Assembly (NCBI RefSeq): GCF_020035535.1
Contig: NZ_CP083349.1
Span: forward strand, 558,001-622,000
DNA length: 64,000 nucleotides
Source: Ensifer adhaerens
GTDB taxonomy: Bacteria > Pseudomonadota > Alphaproteobacteria > Rhizobiales > Rhizobiaceae
Direction: 5' to 3'
A program made the position numbers and the translations under genes. Positions 1-7,966 of this stretch are shown piece after piece (position 1 is the stretch's first letter; every line of letters begins with the position of its first letter). Under the pieces are notes generated by a model. It was not told where the DNA came from, ran no database searches, and saw nothing but the letters and a program-made list of their open reading frames with translations.

Positions 1-174
1 GGCGCCGTTGCCTATATCGGACTTTTGATCGCGGCAGCGATGCTGACCTACCAGATTCTGGTCCTGAATATCCACGACCCGGCGCAGTGCCTGGCGCTGT
101 TCAAGTTCAATGGGGTGGTCGGCCTGATCATCTTTGTCGGCCTGGTGCTGGCGTTTCTCGTTCGCCTGATGTGA
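1..174 (+). CDS. ubiA: 4-hydroxybenzoate polyprenyltransferase, C-terminal end (partial)
   Basis: Only the last 57 codons are in the window; the gene starts before base 1. The reading frame from base 1 gives two hydrophobic helices separated by a short loop containing HDPAQCLALFKFN, and ends at TGA. That loop followed by a last membrane helix is how rhizobial UbiA proteins end. UbiA attaches the polyprenyl tail to 4-hydroxybenzoate in the inner membrane, an early step of ubiquinone synthesis. The call rests on a short fragment, so another UbiA-superfamily member cannot be excluded. A GC-rich hairpin follows the stop codon. Confidence 0.7.
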   Translation, partial: GAVAYIGLLIAAAMLTYQILVLNIHDPAQCLALFKFNGVVGLIIFVGLVLAFLVRLM

Positions 175-177
175 AAA

Positions 178-199
178 ATCCTCCGTCGCGGCGGAGGAT
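178..199 (+). terminator. Hairpin after ubiA
   Basis: Eight-base perfect arms (ATCCTCCG and CGGAGGAT) around a six-base loop, four bases after the ubiA stop. The following sequence is only mildly T-rich, so this is a possible terminator or an mRNA 3' stabiliser. Confidence 0.45.
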
Positions 200-269
200 C
201 TCGTCTTCACGCATTCGGTCCGTCCCGCTCCGGCATGTTTCCTTAGATCCTAGCCGATTTAAGGGTAAA

Positions 270-333
270 AACATGCGGCCATGAAGGTACTACAGCGACC
301 TTTGCACGTCTGATAAGACGCGCGGCGCTGTAG
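270..333. repeat. Dispersed palindromic intergenic element, copy 1
   Basis: The core at 290-333 is an interrupted palindrome: outer arms CTACAGCG and CGCTGTAG, inner arms CACGTCT and AGACGCG around GATA. It is preceded by ACATGCGGCC at 271-280. A degenerate copy with the same upstream block lies at 13418-13482. I remember similar elements as common in rhizobial intergenic DNA, but I cannot name the family or a function. Confidence 0.6.
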
Positions 334-351
334 TGGCGGGGCGGGAAAGTC

Positions 352-456
352 TCAGGCCCAGCTGATGTCGCGGGCGGCCTTGCGCTTCTTCGCTTCGTGA
401 CGCGCACGGAAGCTGGACAGAATGACGGCAACGGCGGCGGCGATATGCTTGCGCAT
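352..456 (-). CDS. Small basic hypothetical protein (34 aa)
   Basis: A 34-codon frame starting MRKHIAAAVAVILSSF and continuing into a strongly basic tail (RARHEAKKRKAARD). The ATG at 456 has a good AGGAG ribosome-binding site seven to eight bases upstream. The hydrophobic start followed by a basic tail is reminiscent of the very short rhizobial proteins related to DUF1127, but the characteristic DUF1127 signature is not clear. No function can be given. A longer upstream frame exists but has no ribosome-binding site and looks non-coding. Confidence 0.45.
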   Translation of the reverse strand: MRKHIAAAVAVILSSFRARHEAKKRKAARDISWA

Positions 457-618
457 CGGGTTTCTCCTTCTTTCGTGTTCTGGGCTATGAACGCGATATG
501 GCACGAAGAAGGCGGCCGAGCTGTTTCCGTGGGAACATCGCAAACGATCCCGGAAAATCTGTGCGGTGGCTTGTCGGCCGCAGCGCCCCCAAAGAGCCGG
601 CGGACGGAGATCGAACGA

Positions 619-651
619 CAACAGCCGGCCGCAGGGAACGGCCGGCTGTTG
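619..651 (-). terminator. Strong hairpin downstream of the DUF6101-like gene
   Basis: Twelve-base perfect arms (CAACAGCCGGCC and GGCCGGCTGTTG) around a nine-base loop, 22 bases beyond the stop codon of the leftward gene at 674-1240. There is no clear T-run, so termination may be weak. Confidence 0.5.
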
Positions 652-673
652 CGCTGGAGGTACTGCTGCGGAA

Positions 674-1240
674 TTAGCTGCGGGCGATGATCTCGCGCCC
701 GTCGATCTTCATGTGAACGCCAAGCGTGCCGGTGGAGCGGCGCACGAGGAAGCGCGGCCGGCGCTCTGCGAAGAAGGAGTGGCGGCGCCGCGGCTTGACC
801 GGCGCGGTGCGCACGTCGCCGAGATGCTCTTCGAGCGGCCGTGCGACACCGTCGGCTTCGACCATCAGCATCGGAATGCGATAGGCCTCCGCCCAGGCGC
901 GCCAGTCGGCGGCGATGTCGGACAGGTCGTGTGCGACGAGCAGCGGAACGCAGAGGTCCGGGTCGTCGTGATGAAGTTCCAGCGTCACTGTAACGTCTCC
1001 GTCGCCGTGATCGATCGCGCGAGCCGCGACCCCTTTGAATGCCCGCGCCGGCAATGCGATCGAAAGCGGCAGGCCGCTCGATGGTAGCACCTTGCGCAGA
1101 ACTGCGCCACGCTCGTCCAGGCTGATCGTGACATTACCCGTGTGACCGCGCAAAGCGTAGCTTGCCTGCTGTGGAAAGCGCTTCGGATCAAGACGGAGCG
1201 TGTTTTCGACCCATGCGGGTTGAGAGAGTGTGTTGCGCAT
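674..1240 (-). CDS. DUF6101-like conserved rhizobial protein (188 aa)
   Basis: A soluble protein without signal peptide or membrane segment. The N-terminal half is rich in beta-strand-like sequence, with a long central stretch of alternating hydrophobic and acidic residues (HHDDPDLCVPLL). The C-terminal third is very basic (PVKPRRRHSFFAERRPRFLVRR). It resembles the DUF6101 family known from Rhizobiales; that assignment is from memory of the sequence type and is moderate. The gene is a single unit, with a hairpin 22 bases after its stop and 336 bp of non-coding DNA before its start. No function is known. Confidence 0.65.
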   Translation of the reverse strand: MRNTLSQPAWVENTLRLDPKRFPQQASYALRGHTGNVTISLDERGAVLRKVLPSSGLPLSIALPARAFKGVAARAIDHGDGDVTVTLELHHDDPDLCVPLLVAHDLSDIAADWRAWAEAYRIPMLMVEADGVARPLEEHLGDVRTAPVKPRRRHSFFAERRPRFLVRRSTGTLGVHMKIDGREIIARS

Positions 1241-1576
1241 TTCAATCGCCCTTGTTTTTCCTTGAGAGCCGGTTTCCGGTCTTCTCGTCGGGACTTTTTC
1301 GTCCTCTATGGGCTGGAGAATAGGCGCCCCCCTTTCCGAACGGCTTAAGAATCGCGGTTAAGAAAACTTTGCGTTTTTCGATGGTTAGCAAAAGCCGACC
1401 GCTCAGGGTTTCCGTTTCGTCAACGGCTTCGGCGGTGTTGTTCCGATCGGGCGCAACAGGCGGCGTGCCGGCCGCCGGCGAAAAGCCACACACAAGCCAG
1501 TGCTGCAATCATGACGCGTCAGAATTCTGTTTCGGGGTTGGATCGGCCGCCCCATGGGTAACCGACGGGGCCAGGC
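1241..1576. other. Divergent intergenic region
   Basis: 336 bp separating a leftward and a rightward gene, so it should hold both promoters. It contains an inverted pair CTTAA-N9-TTAAG near 1345-1363 in a locally A/T-rich stretch. The spacing does not fit the CtrA box (N7). No RNA gene or repeat is recognised. Confidence 0.4.
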
Positions 1577-4051
1577 ATGGTATCGACCTATCTCGACTAC
1601 AGTCGCATCACACGTGATTTGCGCAGCAGCCTCAATCGCGTTGCCCAGCAGCCGCAGATCGCGCGCGAAGCCGAGTACTATCGGGAAAACATCGGCAGCG
1701 TGAAATCCGTCGACGAGTTCCTCGACGACTACCGGCTCTACTCCTACGCGATGAAGGCGCATGGCCTGGAGGACATGACCTATGCCAAGGCCTTCATGCG
1801 CAAGGTCCTGGAGAGCGACCTCAAGGACGACAACAGTTTTGCCAACCGTCTCACGGATGAACGCTACCGCAATTTCGCGCAGGCCTTCAATTTCAGTTCC
1901 GCCACTGCGGTGGCCCAAACCAACGCACAGCAGGACGCGCTGATCGGCCTCTACAACGACCGCATCACGAATCTCGATACAGTCATGCGGCAGGAGATGG
2001 CCTATTTTGGCGCGGCCATGGATCTGGTGACTGACGTCGACCAGTTTCTGGGCAACGAAAAGCTGCGCTCCTTTGCCTTCACCGTGTTTGGACTGGACCC
2101 GAAGACCTTTTCGTACACAGAAGTTCGCAATGCATTGACCAGCGATCCCGCGACCTTGACCGCCAACCAGACGGCAGCCAAGACGCGGTTGACCGAAGCG
2201 AGCAAGCAACTGACGGACCTCGGCGCACGCGACACGGCGCTGGCCCAGATCACCAGCCTGACAGCCCAACTGGCTGCCGCACCCGATGCCGACAAGCCTG
2301 CCATCCAGACGAAGATCGATGAGCAAAACGCGATCGTCAGCGACCTCGATGCGCGGCTGCCGCCGCGCGACCAGGCGCCGGCGCTAAAGGCGCAGTTGTC
2401 GCTGGAGGTGAACACGCTTGCCAGGCAGATCAGCGGTCTCGATGTCTATATCCAGCTCGCCTCGACGTTCAATTTCAATGCCGACGGCAGCGTGCCGGCC
2501 GGCGAGAAGGCGATCAGCGACGAAAAGAAGACGCTGCTCAACGAGGCCTATGTCTTCCAGCGGCCTGGCGCCACGCCTTCGGGCGGCACACGGCTGACCG
2601 GTGCTGGCGCGTTGCTCAACAAGGAATATTACGAGCAGAAGATCGGCAGCATTACCAAGGTGTCGGACCTGATTGCCGACAATCGCCTGCTCAACTACGT
2701 CATCACCGCTTTCGGCTTGCCGTCTGCGACGACGATGCCATCCACGGTCGAAAACATCCTCACCAGCGACATCAACGACCCGGAGAGCTACGTCAACAAA
2801 TATGGCGGCGAATACAACGCCGCCTACAAGAGGATGCTCGCCGCCTTCAACTTCCAGACTGACGGTACGCTGCAAGCGGGCAAGACCGCGCAGGATGCGG
2901 CCCAGATGAAGACGACATCCGACGAGTACATGGTGCGCTATAACGACAAGAGCGATGCCGAGGACGAAGCTCTGGTCAAGCGCTTCAAGCTGCTGATCGG
3001 TACGTTGAAATCGGTCGACGATCTGCTTGCCAACAATGACATGAAGAAATTCATGCTGCGCGCTTTCGGCCTCGAAAATGAGGATCTGAGCACGCGAACG
3101 CTGAAGCGGATTCTGACCAGCGATCTCAATGACCCCAAGAGCTATGCCAATACCCTGCGCGATGAGCGCTACGTCAAGCTCGTAAAAGCGTTCAACTTCA
3201 ATCCGGACGGCACGCTCGGCGCACCAAAGCTGGCGCAGAGCGAAGCCGACATCATGAACACGGCCAAGGCCTACGTGATTGCCAAGTCGCGTTTCGGCAC
3301 GGATGAAGAAAAGAAGGTCGCCAAGGAGAAGGCGCAGGAGGAAGCCAAGTACTACACCGCCGAGATCGAAAAGGTGGAGACGCTCGACGCCTTCCTCGCC
3401 AACCGGCGTCTGGTCGATTTCGTTCTCGTCGGCGCCGGCATCGATCCGGAAACAGTCAAGACCGAATACCTCAAGGACATGTTCACGTCCAATCTCGACG
3501 ATCCCAAGAGCTTCATCAATACCGATCCGAACGGGCTGAGGTATCGCGAAATCGTTGCCTCCTTCAATTTCGACCAGGAGGGGAAGATCATCAGGGGCGA
3601 GGCGGGCCAGATCCAGACCCGGCGCGGACTTGTCACCACAGTCGACCTCTATCTCAATCAGTCGCTTGAGGAGACGGAAGGCGCTGACAACGGCGGCGTC
3701 CGTCTTGCGCTCTATTTCAAGCGCAAGGCTCCTGAGATCAACACCGCTTACGACATCCTGGCCGAGACCGCCCTGTTCCAGGTTATCAAGACGGCCTACA
3801 GCATGCCGGAGGGTCTGCAGAACGCCAAGATCGAGGCGCAGGCCGCTTATATCGAGCGTGTCGTCGACATCAAGGATCTGCAGGACCCTGAAAAGCTCGA
3901 GAAGCTTCTGCAGCGGTTCACGGCGCTTTATGACGTCGAAAACAACACGGACGTATCACCGGGGTTGGCCATTCTCAGCGGTAGCGGTGGAGGCGGTGTC
4001 AGCGCCGAGACGCTCCTGTCCCTTTCACAGCTGCGCGCGGGCGGACGCTGA
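1577..4051 (+). CDS. Large protein with tandem DUF1217 repeats
   Basis: An 824-residue protein built from repeats of about 80 residues. Each unit runs YY-x-I-x-x-V-x-(T/S)-V-D-x-(F/L)-L, then a helix ending in FGL/AGI, then (L/M)-x-SDL-x-D-x-SF/SY, and closes with FNF. Clear units lie at about residues 33-113, 138-301, 349-432, 465-545 and 589-668, with a degenerate sixth at about 710-787. Unit 2 is interrupted at about 196-262 by an Ala/Thr/Gln/Asp-rich coiled-coil-like insert. The C-terminus is Gly/Ser-rich. There is no signal peptide. DUF1217 proteins are often found in flagellar gene regions of alphaproteobacteria, but no flagellar gene is adjacent here, so a flagellar role is only a suggestion. 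The start ATG has the weak site GGGGCCAGG. Confidence 0.85.
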   Translation: MVSTYLDYSRITRDLRSSLNRVAQQPQIAREAEYYRENIGSVKSVDEFLDDYRLYSYAMKAHGLEDMTYAKAFMRKVLESDLKDDNSFANRLTDERYRNFAQAFNFSSATAVAQTNAQQDALIGLYNDRITNLDTVMRQEMAYFGAAMDLVTDVDQFLGNEKLRSFAFTVFGLDPKTFSYTEVRNALTSDPATLTANQTAAKTRLTEASKQLTDLGARDTALAQITSLTAQLAAAPDADKPAIQTKIDEQNAIVSDLDARLPPRDQAPALKAQLSLEVNTLARQISGLDVYIQLASTFNFNADGSVPAGEKAISDEKKTLLNEAYVFQRPGATPSGGTRLTGAGALLNKEYYEQKIGSITKVSDLIADNRLLNYVITAFGLPSATTMPSTVENILTSDINDPESYVNKYGGEYNAAYKRMLAAFNFQTDGTLQAGKTAQDAAQMKTTSDEYMVRYNDKSDAEDEALVKRFKLLIGTLKSVDDLLANNDMKKFMLRAFGLENEDLSTRTLKRILTSDLNDPKSYANTLRDERYVKLVKAFNFNPDGTLGAPKLAQSEADIMNTAKAYVIAKSRFGTDEEKKVAKEKAQEEAKYYTAEIEKVETLDAFLANRRLVDFVLVGAGIDPETVKTEYLKDMFTSNLDDPKSFINTDPNGLRYREIVASFNFDQEGKIIRGEAGQIQTRRGLVTTVDLYLNQSLEETEGADNGGVRLALYFKRKAPEINTAYDILAETALFQVIKTAYSMPEGLQNAKIEAQAAYIERVVDIKDLQDPEKLEKLLQRFTALYDVENNTDVSPGLAILSGSGGGGVSAETLLSLSQLRAGGR

Positions 4052-4118
4052 CGCTACTCAACCCGAACGTATGAGTCGCTGCGGAAGGGCGCGGGCCTGC
4101 GGCTGAGGCGCGCCCGCT

Positions 4119-5552
4119 TCACCGGTCTGCGCGCAGCACCTTGTCCGGATTCATGACGCCTGCAGGATCAAACGCGTGTTTGATCCGTTGCATCAGTTCG
4201 ATCTCGATCGGCGGACGGACCTCGGCAAGCTCGTCGCGCTTCAACTGGCCGATGCCGTGTTCGGCCGAGATCGAGCCGTTATATTTCAGAACGATGCCGT
4301 GGACGATGGCGTTGATCTCGCGCCAGCGGTCGAGGAAGGCCTGCTTGTCGGCGCCGACCGGCTGCGAGATGTTGTAGTGGATGTTTCCGTCGCCCATGTG
4401 GCCGAAGGAGCAGATGCGCGCTCCCGGGATCGCCTTCATGACAGCGGCGTCCGCTTCCTTCATGAAGGTGGGAATGCTGGAAACGGGCACCGAAACATCG
4501 TGCTTGATCGAGCCGCCCTCGGGCTTCTGCGCTGGTGACATGCTTTCGCGCATATGCCACAGCGCCTTCGCCTGCGCCTCATTTGCAGCAATCACGGCGT
4601 TTTCGACGAGACCGGCGGCAAGGCCCTGTTCTAGAAGATCGTTGACCATGCGCTCGGCGCTTTCGGCCGAATCCGCGGTCGAGATGTCGATCAGCACATA
4701 CCAGGGATGGACGGTTTCCATCGGGTCGCGAACGCCGGGAATGTGTTTCGTGGTGAATTCCACGCCGAGGCGCGGCATCAGCTCGAAACCGGTCAGCGCC
4801 GGACCGCAAAGACTGGAGGCCTTTTCGAAGAGGGCGAGCGCGTGCTCGACGCTGCCCACGCCGGCGAAGGCGACCCGATGCCCGAGCGGCTTCGGGAACA
4901 GCTTGAGCACCGCGCCGGTGATGACGCCGAGCGTGCCCTCCGCGCCAATGAAGAGGTCGCGCAGGTCGTAGCCGGTATTGTCCTTCTTCAACCGGCGCAG
5001 ACCATCCCAGATCTCGCCGGTTGGCAGCACGACTTCGAGGCCGAGGCAAAGCTGGCGCATGTTGCCGTAGGCGAGCACGGCGGTGCCGCCGGCATTGGTG
5101 GAGAGATTGCCGCCGATCCGGGCGGAGCCTTCCGATCCGAGCGACAGCGGGAACAGGCGATTGTGATCGTCCGCCGCCTTCTGGATATCTGCAAGAATGC
5201 AGCCGGCATCCGCAACGATCACGTTGCCGACCGGATCGATGTCGCGGATCCGGTTCAGCCGTTCGAGCGAAAGCACGATGTCCGCCTTGCCGTCCCGCGG
5301 GATCTGCCCGGCGACGTGGCCGGTATTGCCGCCCTGCGGCACGATCGCCGTGCGGGTCGCGCTGGCGAGTTTCATGATGCGTGAGACCTCGTCGATCGAG
5401 CCGGGACGCAGTACCATCGGCGTCGTGCCGCGATAAAGCCCCCGGGATTCGACGAGATAGCGCGCCTTGTCCGCTTCCGCGGTAAGGGCATTGGCGCTGC
5501 CGACGATCTCGACGAAGGAGGCGATGAGTTCGGGAGAGGGAAGCGTCGTCAT
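4119..5552 (-). CDS. FAD-linked D-2-hydroxyacid dehydrogenase (GlcD/D-LDH/D2HGDH family)
   Basis: A 477-residue flavoprotein. The N-terminal FAD-binding domain (about 40-220) has VPQGGNTGHVAGQ, SLGSEGSARIGGNLSTNAGG and the phosphate-loop region FIGAEGTLGVIT. The C-terminal FAD-oxidase domain has FGHMGDGNIHYN, AEHGIG and the closing MNPDKVL. These are hallmarks of the family that oxidises D-lactate, glycolate or D-2-hydroxyglutarate and passes electrons to a quinone, cytochrome or ETF. Closest in style to D-2-hydroxyglutarate dehydrogenase, but the exact substrate cannot be read from sequence. It lies 137 bp downstream of the Sua5-type gene on the same strand. Confidence 0.88.
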   Translation of the reverse strand: MTTLPSPELIASFVEIVGSANALTAEADKARYLVESRGLYRGTTPMVLRPGSIDEVSRIMKLASATRTAIVPQGGNTGHVAGQIPRDGKADIVLSLERLNRIRDIDPVGNVIVADAGCILADIQKAADDHNRLFPLSLGSEGSARIGGNLSTNAGGTAVLAYGNMRQLCLGLEVVLPTGEIWDGLRRLKKDNTGYDLRDLFIGAEGTLGVITGAVLKLFPKPLGHRVAFAGVGSVEHALALFEKASSLCGPALTGFELMPRLGVEFTTKHIPGVRDPMETVHPWYVLIDISTADSAESAERMVNDLLEQGLAAGLVENAVIAANEAQAKALWHMRESMSPAQKPEGGSIKHDVSVPVSSIPTFMKEADAAVMKAIPGARICSFGHMGDGNIHYNISQPVGADKQAFLDRWREINAIVHGIVLKYNGSISAEHGIGQLKRDELAEVRPPIEIELMQRIKHAFDPAGVMNPDKVLRADR

Positions 5553-5689
5553 GGGTCAGCCTTCGCATTGCGCTTGCGCGCGCTATCGGATCGGTCGATC
5601 TGAAGACGCGATCCTCGGTTCGTATCGCCTGCGATCATAACCGCAATCGCAGCCGCTCGCTGAGGGTGGGTGCGGAACCGCACGCGATC

Positions 5690-6664
5690 TTACCCTCGTG
5701 GTGCCGCCGCCCGCTGCAGCCGGTCGATGATGGCTTCTCCCAATCCTTCCGAAGGGATGGGGCCGAAGGCGATCGTTGCAGCGCCGCTGGCGTCGGCCCG
5801 CTTCATATAGTCGAAGAGATTGGCGGCCGCTTCGCGCAGGTTTCCGGTCGGGCTCAGATCGAGAACGACAGCCGCCTGTTCCTCGCCGAGGACCCGGCCG
5901 CCGCCGAAACGGATCAGGGCCTCGCCCGCCCGCACATCGGTGGCTTCGAGCCTGACGGCTGCACCCGGCGCATAATGCGAGGCCAGCATCCCCGGCGCCT
6001 CGATCGTCGCACCCGCGGTTTCCGCCCTGATCACCGGACGATCGAGCAGGCGTTCGATCTCGGCGGCATCGAGGCCACCCGGCCGGAGTAGCCGGATCTC
6101 GTCGCCATCGACCTTGATGATCGTCGACTCGAGCCCGATTTGCGCCGGACCGGCATCGAGGATCAGTTTCAGCTTTTGTCCGAGATCGGCATCGACATGG
6201 GCGGCACTGGTTGGGCTGATCTTGCCCGAGGTATTGGCGCTCGGTGCCGCCAGAGGTCGTCCGAAACGGGCGATCACCCGGCGCGAAAACCCGTCGGGCA
6301 TGCGAATGCCAAGTGTGTCCAGGCCGGCCGAGGCGAGGGCATGCACTGTACTCTCGGGTCGCTGCGGCAGGATCAGCGTCAGGGGGCCGGGCCAGAACGC
6401 TTTCGCCAGGCGTCGGGACAGGGGATCGAAGCGCACATGGGTCTCGGCCATCGCCACGTCGGAAACATGCGAGATCAGCGGATTGAAGCGCGGCCGGCCC
6501 TTCATCTCGTAGATGCGGCTGATCGCATCGGGATTGGTGGCGTCGGCGGCAAGGCCGTAGACGGTTTCGGTCGGGATGGCGACCGGTTCGCCCTCGGCGA
6601 GAACGGCGCAGGCGCGATCGATCGCGCGGTCCGGTTCCTTATCCGTGTCGATGATCTCTGCCAT
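5690..6664 (-). CDS. L-threonylcarbamoyladenylate synthase (Sua5 type)
   Basis: A 324-residue YrdC/Sua5 protein. PTETVYGLAADA near the N-terminus and RPRFNPLISH belong to the YrdC fold that makes threonylcarbamoyl-AMP from threonine, bicarbonate and ATP, the first step of t6A37 in ANN-decoding tRNAs. LAAPSANTSGKISPT and GLESTIIKVDG complete the fold. The length beyond about 200 residues indicates the long Sua5 form with an extra C-terminal domain rather than short TsaC. The end (residues about 240-324) is less conserved, as expected. The following leftward gene is metabolically unrelated. Confidence 0.92.
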   Translation of the reverse strand: MAEIIDTDKEPDRAIDRACAVLAEGEPVAIPTETVYGLAADATNPDAISRIYEMKGRPRFNPLISHVSDVAMAETHVRFDPLSRRLAKAFWPGPLTLILPQRPESTVHALASAGLDTLGIRMPDGFSRRVIARFGRPLAAPSANTSGKISPTSAAHVDADLGQKLKLILDAGPAQIGLESTIIKVDGDEIRLLRPGGLDAAEIERLLDRPVIRAETAGATIEAPGMLASHYAPGAAVRLEATDVRAGEALIRFGGGRVLGEEQAAVVLDLSPTGNLREAAANLFDYMKRADASGAATIAFGPIPSEGLGEAIIDRLQRAAAPRG

Positions 6665-6744
6665 GCCGGTTCCTTTCCGACGCTTCCTTAACGGACGCGC
6701 CGGGAAAACAGAACGATTTTCTTTGCAGGGAGCGGGCTGCTTGC

Positions 6745-7344
6745 TCAGAGGCTGCGGATGATACGGCGTAGCGCGTCGTCACGGGCACCCAGCATCAGCA
6801 CGTTCTTGAGAGCGACCTTTGGGTCGTCGGTGCGGAAGAGAAGCCCGTTGTCGCGGACGTTGCGATTGATGACCATCTGTCCGTCTTCGGCGTTCGGCTC
6901 GATCGCGACCGCGAAGTACATGCGGGAATAGCCGGCCTGGATGCGGTCGAAGAAATGCGTCTCGTCACCAAGGTCGCTGAAAAAATTGGCGAAATAGAAC
7001 GACCAGGTGATGTCCTTGGAAGGTGTGACCGCCGTCCGAGCGGCCGTCACATGGCAATAGCCGAGGTGCGGCTTGCCAACGAGCGTACGGTGGAAGATCA
7101 ACTTCGGAAACTGGATCGAGGCATGAAAGCCGTTGATCCGCTTGTGCGTCGTGTCGCCGGCGGTCGAAAGCTTCTTGCCGGTTCGGTCAGCGACTTCCTC
7201 ATAGCTCAGGTAGCGTCGCTCGGTCGGCATCCATTGCCGGCGGTTGATCCGGCCGGTGCGCAGAAACTCGGTGTGAACTGCCGTCTTCGACGTGACCGCC
7301 GGCGGCTTCTCTGCCGCTGCGTCGTAATATCTAAGCTTTGCCAT
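6745..7344 (-). CDS. Hypothetical protein (199 aa)
   Basis: The open frame runs further upstream to 7671, but sequence before MAKLRYYDA looks non-coding and would enter the AT-rich intergenic DNA, so the ATG at 7344 is chosen; its ribosome-binding site is weak. The protein is soluble, basic in its N-terminal half (TGRINRRQW) and has conserved-looking blocks KLIFHRTLVGKPHLGYCHVTA, SFYFANFFSDLGDETHFFD and YSRMYFAVAIEPN. I do not recognise the family with confidence; it may be one of the DUFs restricted to Rhizobiales. It is transcribed away from the riboswitch-controlled operon. Confidence 0.6.
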   Translation of the reverse strand: MAKLRYYDAAAEKPPAVTSKTAVHTEFLRTGRINRRQWMPTERRYLSYEEVADRTGKKLSTAGDTTHKRINGFHASIQFPKLIFHRTLVGKPHLGYCHVTAARTAVTPSKDITWSFYFANFFSDLGDETHFFDRIQAGYSRMYFAVAIEPNAEDGQMVINRNVRDNGLLFRTDDPKVALKNVLMLGARDDALRRIIRSL

Positions 7345-7671
7345 GATCGTCAGCGCGCCATCTGCCTGCCGGACATCCTCGTCCGCCGGCAAGCCTAGTG
7401 GCTTATGGTTAACGAAGCATTTCCTTTCGCTAGCGGAACATGCCTGTGCCCAGTCACGGAAATGTCGCAAACGGGCGAAGCTTTTCCGTGCCTGCGCCAT
7501 GCCGGCCGCAAAAGATGGCATATGCCCAATTTTTGATCTATCTATATGTTTATAAAGTGAAAAATTTGCGTATTTGGTTTCGGAAGGCAGTTTTGATGGT
7601 GTCGTCATTCTGGAATTGGATGTCGCTATCCGGCGTCTGCCGAGGCGCCTTCCGCGCTTACATATCCTCAC
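7345..7671. other. AT-rich divergent promoter region upstream of the cobalamin riboswitch
   Basis: Non-coding DNA between the leftward hypothetical gene and the riboswitch. The part at about 7520-7580 is markedly A/T-rich against the GC-rich background and is the likely site of promoters for both directions. I see no confident -35/-10 pair or known operator. Confidence 0.4.
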
Positions 7672-7849
7672 TCAAGGTGTCGTCTTCCAAAAGGGAAGGC
7701 GGAGAATTGGGAAGCCGGTCAAATCCCGGCGCTGCCCCCGCAACGGTGGTGGAGCGAAAGTCTCGGCAAAAGGCCACTGGACGGTTCCGTCCGGGAAGGC
7801 GCCGGGCTGGTCCGCAAGGACGGCTCCTGAGCCCGGAAACCAGCCTTGA
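7672..7849 (+). promoter_or_regulatory. Cobalamin (B12) riboswitch upstream of gbcA
   Basis: All core elements of the AdoCbl aptamer are visible in order: AAAGGGAA (about 7690), the GCTGCCCCCGCAAC core at 7731-7744, GCCACTGG at 7773-7780, GGGAAGG at about 7793-7799, and the B12 box AGCCCGGAAACCAGCC at 7830-7845. A closing helix P1 can form between TCAAGG (7672-7677) and CCTTGA (7844-7849). The stem CCGGGCT/AGCCCGG is also present. Such elements turn genes off when coenzyme B12 is abundant, in proteobacteria usually by blocking translation. It lies about 118 bases before the gbcA start, in the right orientation. Confidence 0.95.
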
Positions 7850-7924
7850 CGCACATAACCGTAACGGGTTGCGGCGGGCAGCCGGATCGGAGCCGAGAAC
7901 GTGTGGGCGTATGCCCGTGCGGGT

Positions 7925-7965
7925 TCCTGTCCTGCCTCTCCGAAACATGGCGCATGAGGACAGGA
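7925..7965 (+). promoter_or_regulatory. Hairpin sequestering the gbcA ribosome-binding site
   Basis: TCCTGTCCT at 7925-7933 is perfectly complementary to AGGACAGGA at 7957-7965, which is the Shine-Dalgarno sequence immediately before the ATG at 7967. The nine-pair helix would hide the ribosome-binding site. Placed downstream of the B12 aptamer, it fits a riboswitch expression platform that controls translation. The alternative ligand-free pairing was not resolved by eye. Confidence 0.75.
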
Positions 7966-7966
7966 C

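Noticed and set aside
1345..1363. CTTAA-N9-TTAAG as a CtrA box
   Set aside because: CtrA sites need TTAA-N7-TTAA; the spacing here is nine.
7345..7671. Long N-terminal extension of the hypothetical protein 6745-7344
   Set aside because: It would run through an AT-rich intergenic region with no ribosome-binding site and atypical codons.
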